Shown here: piece after piece, positions 27,998 to 35,832 of the stretch
Numbering within the stretch: position 1 is the stretch's first letter
Layout: every line of letters starts with the position of its first letter
Source of the DNA: Rikenellaceae bacterium
Lineage (GTDB): Bacteria > Bacteroidota > Bacteroidia > Bacteroidales > Rikenellaceae
Length of the DNA: 64,000 bases
Direction of reading: 5' to 3'
Assembly: GCA_015059845.1 (NCBI GenBank)
Contig: SUZR01000008.1
Location: 58,578-122,577, forward strand
Made by a program: the position numbers and the translations under genes
Notes under the pieces: generated by a model
Databases searched by the model: none
Told to the model about the DNA's origin: nothing
What the model saw: the letters and a program-made list of their open reading frames with translations, nothing else

Positions 27998-28041
27998 AAA
28001 AAAGAGGGTGCTAACTTGACTTGTTAGCACCCTCTTTTTTT
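27998..28041. terminator. Bidirectional intrinsic terminator between dCMP deaminase and ssb
   Basis: AAAGAGGGTGCTAAC (28001-28015) pairs perfectly with GTTAGCACCCTCTTT (28023-28037) around a 7-base loop. It is flanked by A-run and T-run, giving a U-tract in either direction. It serves the two convergent genes. Confidence 0.92.
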
Positions 28042-28068
28042 AATAATTGTATAACAAGGACCTTGTTA

Positions 28069-28566
28069 TTAGAACGGCAAATCGTCCGGATCATCCTGCG
28101 GGGCAGGAATAGATGACGGCTGCGTGGGCTGAGCTGCGGGCTGCGCATACGAAGCACCGCTAGGCTGAGAGTAACCGCCCTGCGGCTGTGAATACCCCTG
28201 CTGACCACCCATAGGGGCACCCGCCTGCTGGTTATCCGAACGACGGCCGAGGAGCTTCATCTCGTCAGCCATAATCTCCGTTGTATAGCGCTTGATATTA
28301 TCCTTATCAGTCCACTCGCGTGTACGCAAACGACCCTCAATGTAGAGCTGACTTCCCTTACGCACATAGCGGTCCACAACATCGGCCAATCCGCGCCACA
28401 AAGTAATTGTATGCCACTCTGTTAGCTCGGTATTCTCATTTGTCTGACGATTATATATACGCTCCGTTGTAGCCAATCTCACGCGAGCAACCTTAACGCC
28501 CGACTCGGTAGTACGTACCTCAGGGTCAAGGCCCACGTTACCTACCAAAATAACCTTATTTACCAT
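28069..28566 (-). CDS. ssb: Single-stranded DNA-binding protein
   Basis: A 165-residue SSB. The OB fold occupies about residues 1-110 (MVNKVILVGNVGLDPEVR, LYIEGRLRTREW). A flexible Gln/Gly/Pro-rich tail follows and ends in the acidic tip DDPDDLPF, which binds partner repair and replication proteins. It is 26 bp downstream of lpxK and transcribed with it; the shared promoter lies at 29721-29751. Confidence 0.97.
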   Translation of the reverse strand: MVNKVILVGNVGLDPEVRTTESGVKVARVRLATTERIYNRQTNENTELTEWHTITLWRGLADVVDRYVRKGSQLYIEGRLRTREWTDKDNIKRYTTEIMADEMKLLGRRSDNQQAGAPMGGQQGYSQPQGGYSQPSGASYAQPAAQPTQPSSIPAPQDDPDDLPF

Positions 28567-28592
28567 CTTATATTGTTTTTTTGATTTTACAC

Positions 28593-29651
28593 TTATCGTT
28601 TGGGCACTGAGTCCAGATGAACCTTACCCTCCAAATCACTCTTCAGCGTGCCTAAGAAATCGACATCCGAGCCCTCAAGGAACTCCACCTGCACGGGCTG
28701 ATAGAACAATCTCTCGCGCATAATGTCAGGCACTCGACGGCTGCGGCGCAACTTAACGGTATCCTTCTCGGTAGTAAGCAACATAGCCTTGGGATGTTTC
28801 TCAAGTTTAGCCACAATACGCTCAATATCAGACACCGAATAGACGTGATGGTCGGGGAAGGTGATTGTTCCGACAACGTTATAGTTACGCTTAACGTCCG
28901 AAATAAACGCCTTGGGATTACCTATGCCCGACATTACGATTACCTCATCACCCTCGTTCAAGACGTTCTGTGTCGGGAATTGGGCCACGGGCGGCGTAGG
29001 GATAACACGCGTGAAATATACTCGCTGATAGGCTATCTTGTGAAGATTCATACGCCACACACGCTGGTCGAGAGGCGACATATCAACAGGACACTTTGTG
29101 ACAATGAAGTAGTGCGCACGATCCAGCGACTCAGGCTTATCGCGCAGCGTGCCTGCCGGCAGGTAATCATCCTCGTAGTATGGACGCGTAGAGTCAACAA
29201 TCACCACATTAATACGCGGTTCAACATATCGATGCTGGAAACCGTCATCCATAACTATAAGATTGATTTCGGGGTGCTCCGCCTCGATACGATGAATAGC
29301 CTCGGTACGCTTCTCGCACACGACAACCAGCGCATCGGGATATTTCAACTTTATCTGCAACGGCTCATCACCCACATCTCGATACGAAGATGTCGTTTTA
29401 ACCTCAAGATACCCCTTTGTTCGACGGCCATAGCCACGCGAGAGGACGGCGACGTTGTAGTACTGCTTCATATACCCGACAATCATCTCCGCCGTAGGAG
29501 TTTTACCCGTACCTCCTACCGTGATGTTACCCACACAGATGATTGGAGTCTTAAAATTCTGGCTCTTAATCAATTTACAATCAAACATCCAATGGCGAAG
29601 GGTAATCGCCATTCTATATGGATATGATAATAGTTTCATTAAGAAGCCCAT
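28593..29651 (-). CDS. lpxK: Tetraacyldisaccharide 4'-kinase
   Basis: LpxK phosphorylates the lipid A disaccharide at the 4' position, at the inner face of the inner membrane. The 352-residue enzyme has a hydrophobic N terminus, the P-loop VGNITVGGTGKTP (about residues 41-53), SRGYGRR, and the VMDDGFQHR block holding catalytic Asp residues. Two in-frame ATGs are possible (29651, MGFLMKLL; 29639, MKLLSYPY). The promoter at 29721-29751 gives a leader of about 60 bases. Pairing with ssb is seen in related genomes but has no obvious functional logic. Confidence 0.96.
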   Translation of the reverse strand: MGFLMKLLSYPYRMAITLRHWMFDCKLIKSQNFKTPIICVGNITVGGTGKTPTAEMIVGYMKQYYNVAVLSRGYGRRTKGYLEVKTTSSYRDVGDEPLQIKLKYPDALVVVCEKRTEAIHRIEAEHPEINLIVMDDGFQHRYVEPRINVVIVDSTRPYYEDDYLPAGTLRDKPESLDRAHYFIVTKCPVDMSPLDQRVWRMNLHKIAYQRVYFTRVIPTPPVAQFPTQNVLNEGDEVIVMSGIGNPKAFISDVKRNYNVVGTITFPDHHVYSVSDIERIVAKLEKHPKAMLLTTEKDTVKLRRSRRVPDIMRERLFYQPVQVEFLEGSDVDFLGTLKSDLEGKVHLDSVPKR

Positions 29652-29720
29652 AGCACTCTTGAAGCAAAAAAATCACACCGCGTAAATACGCAGATTGATA
29701 CTTATATTATACAATTCGGT

Positions 29721-29751
29721 CAAAGATAGCCATTAATTCGCAACAATCCAA
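29721..29751 (-). promoter_or_regulatory. Promoter for lpxK-ssb
   Basis: Read on the minus strand: TTG (29751-29749), a 20-bp spacer and TATCTTTG (29728-29721), a full match to the Bacteroidetes -33/-7 pattern. Confidence 0.75.
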
Positions 29752-29823
29752 CGCCAATTTCGTTTTTTTTATGTTTTTGTCCGCTTTTGGGGTAAAACAA
29801 TCATCAATATCTAATATTTTTAT

Positions 29824-29831
29824 TAATTTTG
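29824..29831 (+). promoter_or_regulatory. Probable -7 element for the M23 peptidase gene
   Basis: TAATTTTG fits TAnnTTTG but ends only 7 bp before ATG 29839, so a transcript from it would be leaderless or nearly so. The -33 region is weak. Confidence 0.4.
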
Positions 29832-29838
29832 TGCTATT

Positions 29839-31149
29839 ATGAAGCGATTATTAAATTTTATACTCATACTACTGTTGCTCACCCCTATGGCGTGCCGCAA
29901 CCGTAAAACAGAAGAGAGCGCAGAACCAGAGACACAGGAGCCTCAACACACTATTCTCTACGGCATTATCGCCGACAAGTATCATACCGAAAACGGAACT
30001 ATCTCTCAGGGCGAGACCCTCGGTAAGATTCTTGCACGCTATGGCGTGGGTGCAACCGTGGTAGATAAGCTGGATAAGGTCGCAAAGGATGTTTTCCCGC
30101 TCAATAAAATCAAGGCCGGCCGACCCTACACCGTATTTATGGCTCAGGACTCGACCGGAGTGAACAAGCTCGATTACTTTGTTTACGAGAAGGATGTAAT
30201 CGAATATGTTGTCTTTGGATTCAAGAACGACTCCATCACAATCGAGAATGGGCAGAAGGATGTCACCATACGTCGCCAGCGCCGCTCATCGGTAATAGAA
30301 TCATCGCTGTGGGGTGCAATTATGCGTGACAGCCTACCCTACGCCCTGGCGGCCGAGCTGGAGGATATCTACCAGTGGACGGTTGACTTTTTCGGTATTC
30401 AGAAGGGCGATAACTTTACCGTTATATACGACGAAAAACTTATCGACACCACCCACGTGGGTATCGGTCGTGTGTGGGGAGCGAAGTTCAACCACGGCGG
30501 CAAGGAGGTATATGCTATCCCCTTCAAGCAGGATGGTAAGATACAGTACTGGGAGTACAACGGAGCCTCGCTTCGTAAGCAACTGTTAAAGGCTCCTCTT
30601 AAGTTCTCGCGCATCAGCTCACGCTTCTCGCGTTCACGTCTGCACCCCGTACATCGTGTATATCGTCCCCACCTCGGAGTCGATTACGCAGCCCCTAAAG
30701 GTACTCACGTACACGCTGTAGCCGATGGTGTTGTAATTTTCAAAGGCTGGGGTGGCGGCGGAGGTAACACGCTGAAAATTAAGCACGCAGGCAACCTCGT
30801 CACGGGCTATCTCCACCTTAGCGGCTATGCTAAGGGCATCAAGCAGGGCTCACGTGTCAAGCAGGGCGACCTGATTGGATATGTGGGTAGCACGGGAACA
30901 TCTACTGGCCCGCATCTGGATTACCGCATCTGGAAAAATGGTGTAAATATCGACCCCCTCAAGGTGCCGCAGGAGCCTGCCGAGCCCATTGCCAAGCAGA
31001 ACGTTGAGGCATTTGAGTCCATCCGCGACCGCATTGTGGCCGAGTTGAACGGAGAGGCTACACCCGATATGATTGTAACGCAGCTGGATAGCGTTGTTAT
31101 GAAGAGCGATACCACAGCCATCGCAACCGACAACAAAGAGAAGGAGTAA
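29839..31149 (+). CDS. Envelope-anchored M23 family metallopeptidase
   Basis: A 436-residue exported peptidoglycan endopeptidase. The N terminus (LNFILILLLLTPMAC) looks like a lipoprotein signal with an imperfect lipobox, so Cys19 may be lipidated. A region about residues 45-130 resembles the LysM/OapA-like domain before many M23 domains (ISQGETLGKILARYG). The M23 domain has all zinc and catalytic motifs: HLGVDYAAP, HLSGYA and GPHLDYRIW. The C-terminal tail is low in conservation. It is likely to trim cell-wall crosslinks during growth. It precedes the PNPOx-like gene by 1 bp, so it heads a compact five-gene run. Confidence 0.93.
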   Translation: MKRLLNFILILLLLTPMACRNRKTEESAEPETQEPQHTILYGIIADKYHTENGTISQGETLGKILARYGVGATVVDKLDKVAKDVFPLNKIKAGRPYTVFMAQDSTGVNKLDYFVYEKDVIEYVVFGFKNDSITIENGQKDVTIRRQRRSSVIESSLWGAIMRDSLPYALAAELEDIYQWTVDFFGIQKGDNFTVIYDEKLIDTTHVGIGRVWGAKFNHGGKEVYAIPFKQDGKIQYWEYNGASLRKQLLKAPLKFSRISSRFSRSRLHPVHRVYRPHLGVDYAAPKGTHVHAVADGVVIFKGWGGGGGNTLKIKHAGNLVTGYLHLSGYAKGIKQGSRVKQGDLIGYVGSTGTSTGPHLDYRIWKNGVNIDPLKVPQEPAEPIAKQNVEAFESIRDRIVAELNGEATPDMIVTQLDSVVMKSDTTAIATDNKEKE

Positions 31150-31150
31150 T

Positions 31151-31570
31151 ATGCAGATAGACAAAAAGATAGAGCAATTCATCGGCCGCCATCACGTGCT
31201 AACATTAGCCACCGCGACAACCGAGGGTGCGCCCTATTGTTGCAACTGTTTTTATGCTTATGACGCGGCAACGGGAGCCTTCATATTCACATCGGACCCC
31301 GCTACAAATCACGGCAGAATGATGTGCGAAAACGCCAGAGTGGCAGCCTCAATCGTGCTGGAGACACGCACCGTCGGCAAGGTACAAGGTCTGCAGATAA
31401 CAGGCAAGGTGAAGCAGGCTATTGATGGCGACAAACTGCTCTACCTCAAGAGCTTTCCTTATGCCGTTGTGGCCGACCTGCATCTGTGGCGTTTGGAGGC
31501 TGACTTCTTAAAATTAACAGATAACACTCTCGGATTCGGGAAGAAACTGATATGGCAACGACAGGAGTAA
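31151..31570 (+). CDS. Pyridoxamine-5'-phosphate-oxidase-like (UPF0306/YhbP-type) protein
   Basis: A 139-residue protein with the split-barrel flavin-binding fold: FIGRHHVLTLATATTEGAPY at the N terminus and FIFTSDPATNHGRMM. Family members bind FMN or related cofactors, but the YhbP-type group has no proven reaction, and PdxH function is not implied. Its last 19 bases overlap the start of ispD in another frame, and it starts directly after the M23 gene, so translation of the three genes is probably coupled. Confidence 0.85.
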   Translation: MQIDKKIEQFIGRHHVLTLATATTEGAPYCCNCFYAYDAATGAFIFTSDPATNHGRMMCENARVAASIVLETRTVGKVQGLQITGKVKQAIDGDKLLYLKSFPYAVVADLHLWRLEADFLKLTDNTLGFGKKLIWQRQE

Positions 31571-32238
31571 TTATAGTAGCTGGCGGCTCGGGTCGCCGTA
31601 TGGGTGGCGCGCTACCCAAACAATTTATGATGCTCGACAACGAGCCTATATTGGCTCGCTCGATTAATCGCATACACGAGGCTCTGCCCGCGGCTGAGAT
31701 TGTCGTTGTGCTGCCCGAGGAGCACGTGGAGCTATGGAAAAATATTGCTGCGCGCTTTGATGTGGCTCGTCACAAGATAGCCCTCGGCGGCAAGGAACGT
31801 TTTCACTCGGTAAAGAGCGGCTTAGCAGCCCTGAGCGAGGGCATACGCACAATAGCCATACACGATGCCGTTCGCCCCTTGGCATCCAAGAAGCTGATAA
31901 TAAAGCTCTTGCTTGCGGCCGAGAAGAGCGTGGCCGTCATACCTGCCGTAGCACCCATCGACTCGTATCGCATTGTGGAGGGTGACGACTCTCGCATCAT
32001 CGACCGCTCGGCACTGCGTATGGTGCAGACTCCGCAGGTATTTCACGCCAAGGCGCTGCGTGCAGCCTACGAGCAACCCTTCTCATCGACATTCACCGAC
32101 GACGCCTCTGTTATGGAGGCTGCGGGTCACAAAGTTACACTTGTGGAGGGCGAGCGAGAGAATATTAAGATAACCACACCCTCGGATATGCTTATCGCCG
32201 AGGCTATAATAAATGCGGAGAGTGAAACGCAGCTTTGA
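31552..32238 (+). CDS. ispD: 2-C-methyl-D-erythritol 4-phosphate cytidylyltransferase
   Basis: IspD makes CDP-methylerythritol in the MEP isoprenoid pathway. The 228-residue enzyme has the CTP-binding loop VAGGSGRRMGGALPKQF (about residues 9-25), the AIHDAVRPL block, RMVQTPQVFH and a C-terminal ENIKITTPSDM. The length is standard. It overlaps the preceding gene by 19 bases and the following gene by 26 bases. IspF is not in the window. Confidence 0.96.
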   Translation: MATTGVIIVAGGSGRRMGGALPKQFMMLDNEPILARSINRIHEALPAAEIVVVLPEEHVELWKNIAARFDVARHKIALGGKERFHSVKSGLAALSEGIRTIAIHDAVRPLASKKLIIKLLLAAEKSVAVIPAVAPIDSYRIVEGDDSRIIDRSALRMVQTPQVFHAKALRAAYEQPFSSTFTDDASVMEAAGHKVTLVEGERENIKITTPSDMLIAEAIINAESETQL

Positions 32239-32734
32239 TTATAAATTCGACCGACGTACCATTCTTCTCACCGTGCTGATACTACTGCTCTGCACGGCGG
32301 GTGCCGTATTGCTATATACGCTCTACACGGGCGGATTCTTCTCGGCGTGGTTTGTGTCGTTCGTGCTGGCGTTGATAGCCCTGATGATTCTCTCCATTCC
32401 TCGACGTATCGTGCTACTGGACAACACATTGGAGATACAGTGCATATTCGATATAACAGAGATAGATGTTAGCGAGATTGCCCGCATCCGCAAGGTGCGC
32501 ACACGTAAACTTCGTTGGGCAATGCTACTCTTTGGCAGCGCAGGATTCTTCGGTTACTATGGAAAATATTTCGACCTGAAGGAGTTTGAGGTAATCACAA
32601 TCTACGCCTCGGAGTGGAATAACTTCGTTGAGATTGTGGATATATACGACTCGCGCACCTACGTCTCTTGCCGCGATGCCGATGCGCTGATTGCCAGCGT
32701 ACGCGAGGCCCGCGATGGTAAAATCGAAGCATAA
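32213..32734 (+). CDS. Membrane protein with bacterial PH domain
   Basis: A 173-residue protein with two N-terminal transmembrane helices (about residues 17-38 and 43-62) joined by a short loop. A cytoplasmic beta-rich domain follows (RRIVLLDNTLEIQCIF to about residue 165) that resembles bacterial PH domains found in membrane proteins of this phylum. The function is unknown. ATG 32213 lies inside the 3' end of ispD. The next gene begins 2 bp after its stop. Confidence 0.72.
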   Translation: MRRVKRSFDYKFDRRTILLTVLILLLCTAGAVLLYTLYTGGFFSAWFVSFVLALIALMILSIPRRIVLLDNTLEIQCIFDITEIDVSEIARIRKVRTRKLRWAMLLFGSAGFFGYYGKYFDLKEFEVITIYASEWNNFVEIVDIYDSRTYVSCRDADALIASVREARDGKIEA

Positions 32735-32736
32735 CG

Positions 32737-33243
32737 ATGCAGACCATATTCACCTCCGACAGGAACTCCATCCACCACGTAGAGTACGCCTACACGCCCA
32801 CGCCTTTTGGGGAGATGCTCACAGCGTGGCACGCAGATATGCTCTGCTTTGCATCCTTTACTACATACTTAGGACGCGAGAGGCTCTACAACGAACTACA
32901 AAGCCTATTCCCCAAAGCGATGCTCTCGCTCGTAGAGAATAGGCCTTCAATATTTGACTCCGCGCCGAAGAGGATTCTTCTGGCGGGAACTCCATTTCGA
33001 TTGGATGTATGGCGCGCCCTGCTCACCATTGAGCGTGGCACGACCATAACATACTCACAACTCGCCACCCTTGCCAACCACCCCACAGCCGTACGTGCCG
33101 TAGCGACAAGCGTGGGACGTAACCCAATAAGTGTCATCGTTCCTTGCCACCGCATACTTCCCGCATCGGGCGATGTTGGCAACTATCACTCTGGTCCTGA
33201 GATAAAACGCAGGCTCCTGGAGTGGGAAGGGGCATTACCCTAA
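32737..33243 (+). CDS. ogt: Methylated-DNA--protein-cysteine S-methyltransferase
   Basis: A suicide DNA-repair protein that takes the alkyl group from O6-alkylguanine onto its own Cys. The 168-residue protein has the family's active-site motif VIVPCHRI (Cys about 133), preceded by FRLDVWRALLTIERGTTITYSQLA and VGRNPISV. It lacks an AdaA regulatory domain, so it is the simple Ogt type. Its last 9 bases overlap the 3' end of the convergent ZIP transporter gene. Confidence 0.94.
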   Translation: MQTIFTSDRNSIHHVEYAYTPTPFGEMLTAWHADMLCFASFTTYLGRERLYNELQSLFPKAMLSLVENRPSIFDSAPKRILLAGTPFRLDVWRALLTIERGTTITYSQLATLANHPTAVRAVATSVGRNPISVIVPCHRILPASGDVGNYHSGPEIKRRLLEWEGALP

Positions 33244-34017
33244 CGCCACATCCAGCAACATCATAAGTGCAAATCCCAACGCCACGCCGATGGTTGCAAT
33301 ATTTGAGTGGCGACCACTCTGCGACTCGGGAATAAGCTCCTCTACGACAACGTATATCATAGCTCCAGCCGAGAATGCCAACAGATATGGCAGAATAGGC
33401 TGCAGAACATCTATCAGCAAGATTGTCATCAAGCCGGCCAACGGCTCAACAACACCAGAGCCAACGCCATACGCAAATGCTTTCCAGCGGCTCTTCACAC
33501 TCTGCTTTAGCGGCATAGAGACGATTGCTCCCTCGGGGAAATTCTGTATTGCAATACCGAGCGAGAGAGCCAGCGCTCCTGCCATCGTTATACCTGCGCT
33601 CTCGGTCATAGCACCTGCCAGCACCACGCCGACGGCCATACCTTCGGGGATATTGTGAAGCGTGACGGCCAAGAACAACATCGTGGAGCGTCCCAAACCC
33701 GACTTCATACCCTCAGGCTCATCGGACGACAGATGCAAGTGTGGCACAAGGCTATCGAAAAGCAGCAGCGAGAACATACCAGCCAGAAAACCGACTACGG
33801 CAGGCATCCACGCCACACCGCCACTCTCGGCAGTCATATCAATCGAGGGTATCAACAACGACCATACCGACGCGGCAATCATCACTCCCGAGGCAAATCC
33901 CAGCAGCAGTTTCTGCACCCACGCAGGCATCTCCCCACGCAGAAAAAAGACCATCGCAGCTCCGAGCGACGTTCCTAAGAACGGCAACAAAAGACCGTAT
34001 GCCAACTCGCTATACAT
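33235..34017 (-). CDS. ZIP family metal transporter
   Basis: A 260-residue inner-membrane protein with eight predicted helices, resembling the GufA/ZupT branch of ZIP transporters. Metal-site motifs in the central helices are HNIPEGMAVG and QNFPEGAIVS. A short His-containing loop (LVPHLHLSSDEPEG) follows the third helix, as in other ZIPs. It likely imports zinc, iron or manganese. It starts 1 bp after the nucleosidase stop and so ends the ferredoxin-luxS operon. LuxS is a divalent-metal enzyme, so a metal-supply role is plausible but unproven. Confidence 0.92.
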   Translation of the reverse strand: MYSELAYGLLLPFLGTSLGAAMVFFLRGEMPAWVQKLLLGFASGVMIAASVWSLLIPSIDMTAESGGVAWMPAVVGFLAGMFSLLLFDSLVPHLHLSSDEPEGMKSGLGRSTMLFLAVTLHNIPEGMAVGVVLAGAMTESAGITMAGALALSLGIAIQNFPEGAIVSMPLKQSVKSRWKAFAYGVGSGVVEPLAGLMTILLIDVLQPILPYLLAFSAGAMIYVVVEELIPESQSGRHSNIATIGVALGFALMMLLDVALG

Positions 34018-34018
34018 A

Positions 34019-34606
34019 TTATCTTAGATTCTCCAAATACTCCACAAAGAGACTGAAATCGGTGTGAGCATTAACAAACTCATCGTACGAATGCTCCGTA
34101 TCACCCTCCTCAGGCACATCCGACACCATCTTTACCACAACAACGGGCAGGTCAAACAACTCGGCAGCCTGACAGATAGCCGTAGCCTCCATATCGAACA
34201 GACCCGACTTCATACCGTAACGCTCCTTAACCTCGGCGATAATCTCCGCATCGACAAACGAATCGCCCGTCCAGACAACGGCATCGTCGTGTCCCAACAA
34301 CGGATGGGGGTCGGTGAGTTCGGGAACAAAGTCGCCGGGGATACGGCAATCGTGATAACGAGCAACACGCGGAGCGACAATATCGCCACGCTTACGGTCC
34401 AGCGTAGAGGCTGCATAACCGACAACAGCCACACGGTCGTAATCGCCATCGGCCTGCATTATGGCACGTGTAGTATTGGCTGCAGCAAGGGCCTTACCCA
34501 CACTGCTTCGCACAACGGTATAACTATTGCTGAGTCCCTCGCGCTCGATGGCACGGCTCATATTACGATACTCGCGCTCCGTAGGGGTTATAACCAAATA
34601 CCTCAT
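34019..34606 (-). CDS. Nucleosidase of the MTA/SAH phosphorylase superfamily
   Basis: A 195-residue member of the PNP/UDP superfamily. The C-terminal part has SGLFDMEATAICQAAE and VVVVKMVSDVPEEGD, the substrate Glu and catalytic Asp blocks of MTAN-type enzymes. The N-terminal half is divergent and shorter than classical MTAN (about 230). The adjacent luxS implies it hydrolyses S-adenosylhomocysteine to S-ribosylhomocysteine, LuxS's substrate. ATG 34606 overlaps the luxS stop by one base (TAATG), which fixes the start and suggests translational coupling. Confidence 0.88.
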   Translation of the reverse strand: MRYLVITPTEREYRNMSRAIEREGLSNSYTVVRSSVGKALAAANTTRAIMQADGDYDRVAVVGYAASTLDRKRGDIVAPRVARYHDCRIPGDFVPELTDPHPLLGHDDAVVWTGDSFVDAEIIAEVKERYGMKSGLFDMEATAICQAAELFDLPVVVVKMVSDVPEEGDTEHSYDEFVNAHTDFSLFVEYLENLR

Positions 34607-35124
34607 TACCAAGCACAATTATATACCGACCCAATACCAGCCTGCTCGGCCTCCTCACGCGAATAAAGGCAACGCATATACTGCGCCATAGCACTATTTG
34701 TTGAGGCCACAGCAAACAGACCAGGATTACCGCACTGCACCTCGTTAAGGCCTACGATATCATCCTTCGACTTAAGCGGGAAGGCCTGCTTATAGACACG
34801 CGCCAAAGCCTCGCGAATCTGCTCGGCGGTAACATCATTCATCGTCGAGAGGTAGAAACCTGTCTTGCAACCCATCGGGCAGAACGACACGATGCTCTTG
34901 CCCACAACGGGGTCCAGACGCAAATAATAAGCCATCATATGCTCTATGGTGTGTACCTCCTCGGCGCCGAGTGGAGCGTGGTCCATCGGAGCGCGGAAGC
35001 GCATATCCCAAGAGTGTACGGCATACTCGTCGTTGATGGTATATACCGAACGCAAATATAATCCCTCCTTGAGGGTCAAATGGTCGACATCGAATGACGA
35101 CACTACTGATTTTTTACTCTCCAT
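34606..35124 (-). CDS. luxS: S-ribosylhomocysteine lyase (autoinducer-2 synthase)
   Basis: LuxS cleaves S-ribosylhomocysteine to homocysteine and DPD, the precursor of AI-2. The 172-residue protein has the metal motif HTIEH (His-x-x-Glu-His, about residues 58-62), the active Cys in FCPMGCKTGF (about Cys88) and a third metal ligand in QCGN (about Cys130). The length is normal. It is followed by the nucleosidase that makes its substrate, so this operon can run the complete SAH-recycling branch. Confidence 0.97.
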   Translation of the reverse strand: MESKKSVVSSFDVDHLTLKEGLYLRSVYTINDEYAVHSWDMRFRAPMDHAPLGAEEVHTIEHMMAYYLRLDPVVGKSIVSFCPMGCKTGFYLSTMNDVTAEQIREALARVYKQAFPLKSKDDIVGLNEVQCGNPGLFAVASTNSAMAQYMRCLYSREEAEQAGIGSVYNCAW

Positions 35125-35147
35125 AAGAATTATCGTTTTATTTTACT

Positions 35148-35690
35148 CTATTTCTTTTCGGGTGATTTACGGTCGAAGAACGGATTCTTCGATGACACGC
35201 TCAACGGAATGGCAAAGAGCATATCCGCATCGGCAATTATTCCAAGACGCTTTGCTGCCCATCCTGCCGAGAACAACACGCGCGAATCCAGTCTGAAATC
35301 GGCAATCTTCGAGCAGGCCGAGCCGATAGCTATTCCAACATCCACGCCATTCATCACGCACGGCGTACACTCGGGCTTAGCCTCGCAGGTTGCATAACCA
35401 CAATAGCCGCAATTAAGGCCACAAACCGCTGCCGGCTCGCGTGTACCTATTATAATCACAGCCTGAGCGTGCAGAATATTTCCCGCATCGCGTATCAAAA
35501 ACTTCATACCCGACTCGGCACTCATCTCCAACATCGTCTGCGACAAACGCTCGATATCCTCGCCGGTTACCATCGCTATCTCCACCAAGTCGCGACCCTT
35601 CGCCTTCGGCGCCGTACGTGCTGCCGCCATAACAGCCTCAGCCAACATCTTCACCGCCTCGGGGCGCAAATCTCGTTCGTTGTAAATCAT
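35148..35690 (-). CDS. DUF2148 ferredoxin-domain protein
   Basis: A 180-residue protein with a cysteine-rich domain: CGLNCGYCGYATCEAKPECTPC followed by GSACSKIADFRL. This is the pattern of the DUF2148 (uncharacterised ferredoxin-like) family. It should bind an Fe-S cluster; the partner is unknown. The first part (about residues 10-85) resembles nitroreductase-type segments (AARTAPKAKG). ATG 35690 is preferred to GTG 35696. It heads the operon with luxS 23 bp downstream. Confidence 0.87.
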   Translation of the reverse strand: MIYNERDLRPEAVKMLAEAVMAAARTAPKAKGRDLVEIAMVTGEDIERLSQTMLEMSAESGMKFLIRDAGNILHAQAVIIIGTREPAAVCGLNCGYCGYATCEAKPECTPCVMNGVDVGIAIGSACSKIADFRLDSRVLFSAGWAAKRLGIIADADMLFAIPLSVSSKNPFFDRKSPEKK

Positions 35691-35710
35691 AAGCACAAAA
35701 TTTATGGGGA

Positions 35711-35741
35711 TAAAGATACATTTTTTTATGCTTTTTGCAAA
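35711..35741 (-). promoter_or_regulatory. Probable promoter for the ferredoxin-luxS-nucleosidase-ZIP operon
   Basis: Read on the minus strand: TTTG (35741-35738), a 19-bp spacer and TATCTTTA (35718-35711), one base off the -7 consensus. The predicted leader is very short. Confidence 0.55.
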
Positions 35742-35832
35742 GGCCTATGCATCATTTTATATCACACGTCGCAAAGTGTTGCCGTTGGCTTGTTTTTTGT
35801 ACCCAAGCAGTTAAAAAGCTAAAACCGCAACA

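Noticed and set aside
28794..29627. A 277-codon open frame antisense to lpxK
   Set aside because: LpxK has every catalytic motif in its own frame; the antisense product is basic, low in order and without family features.
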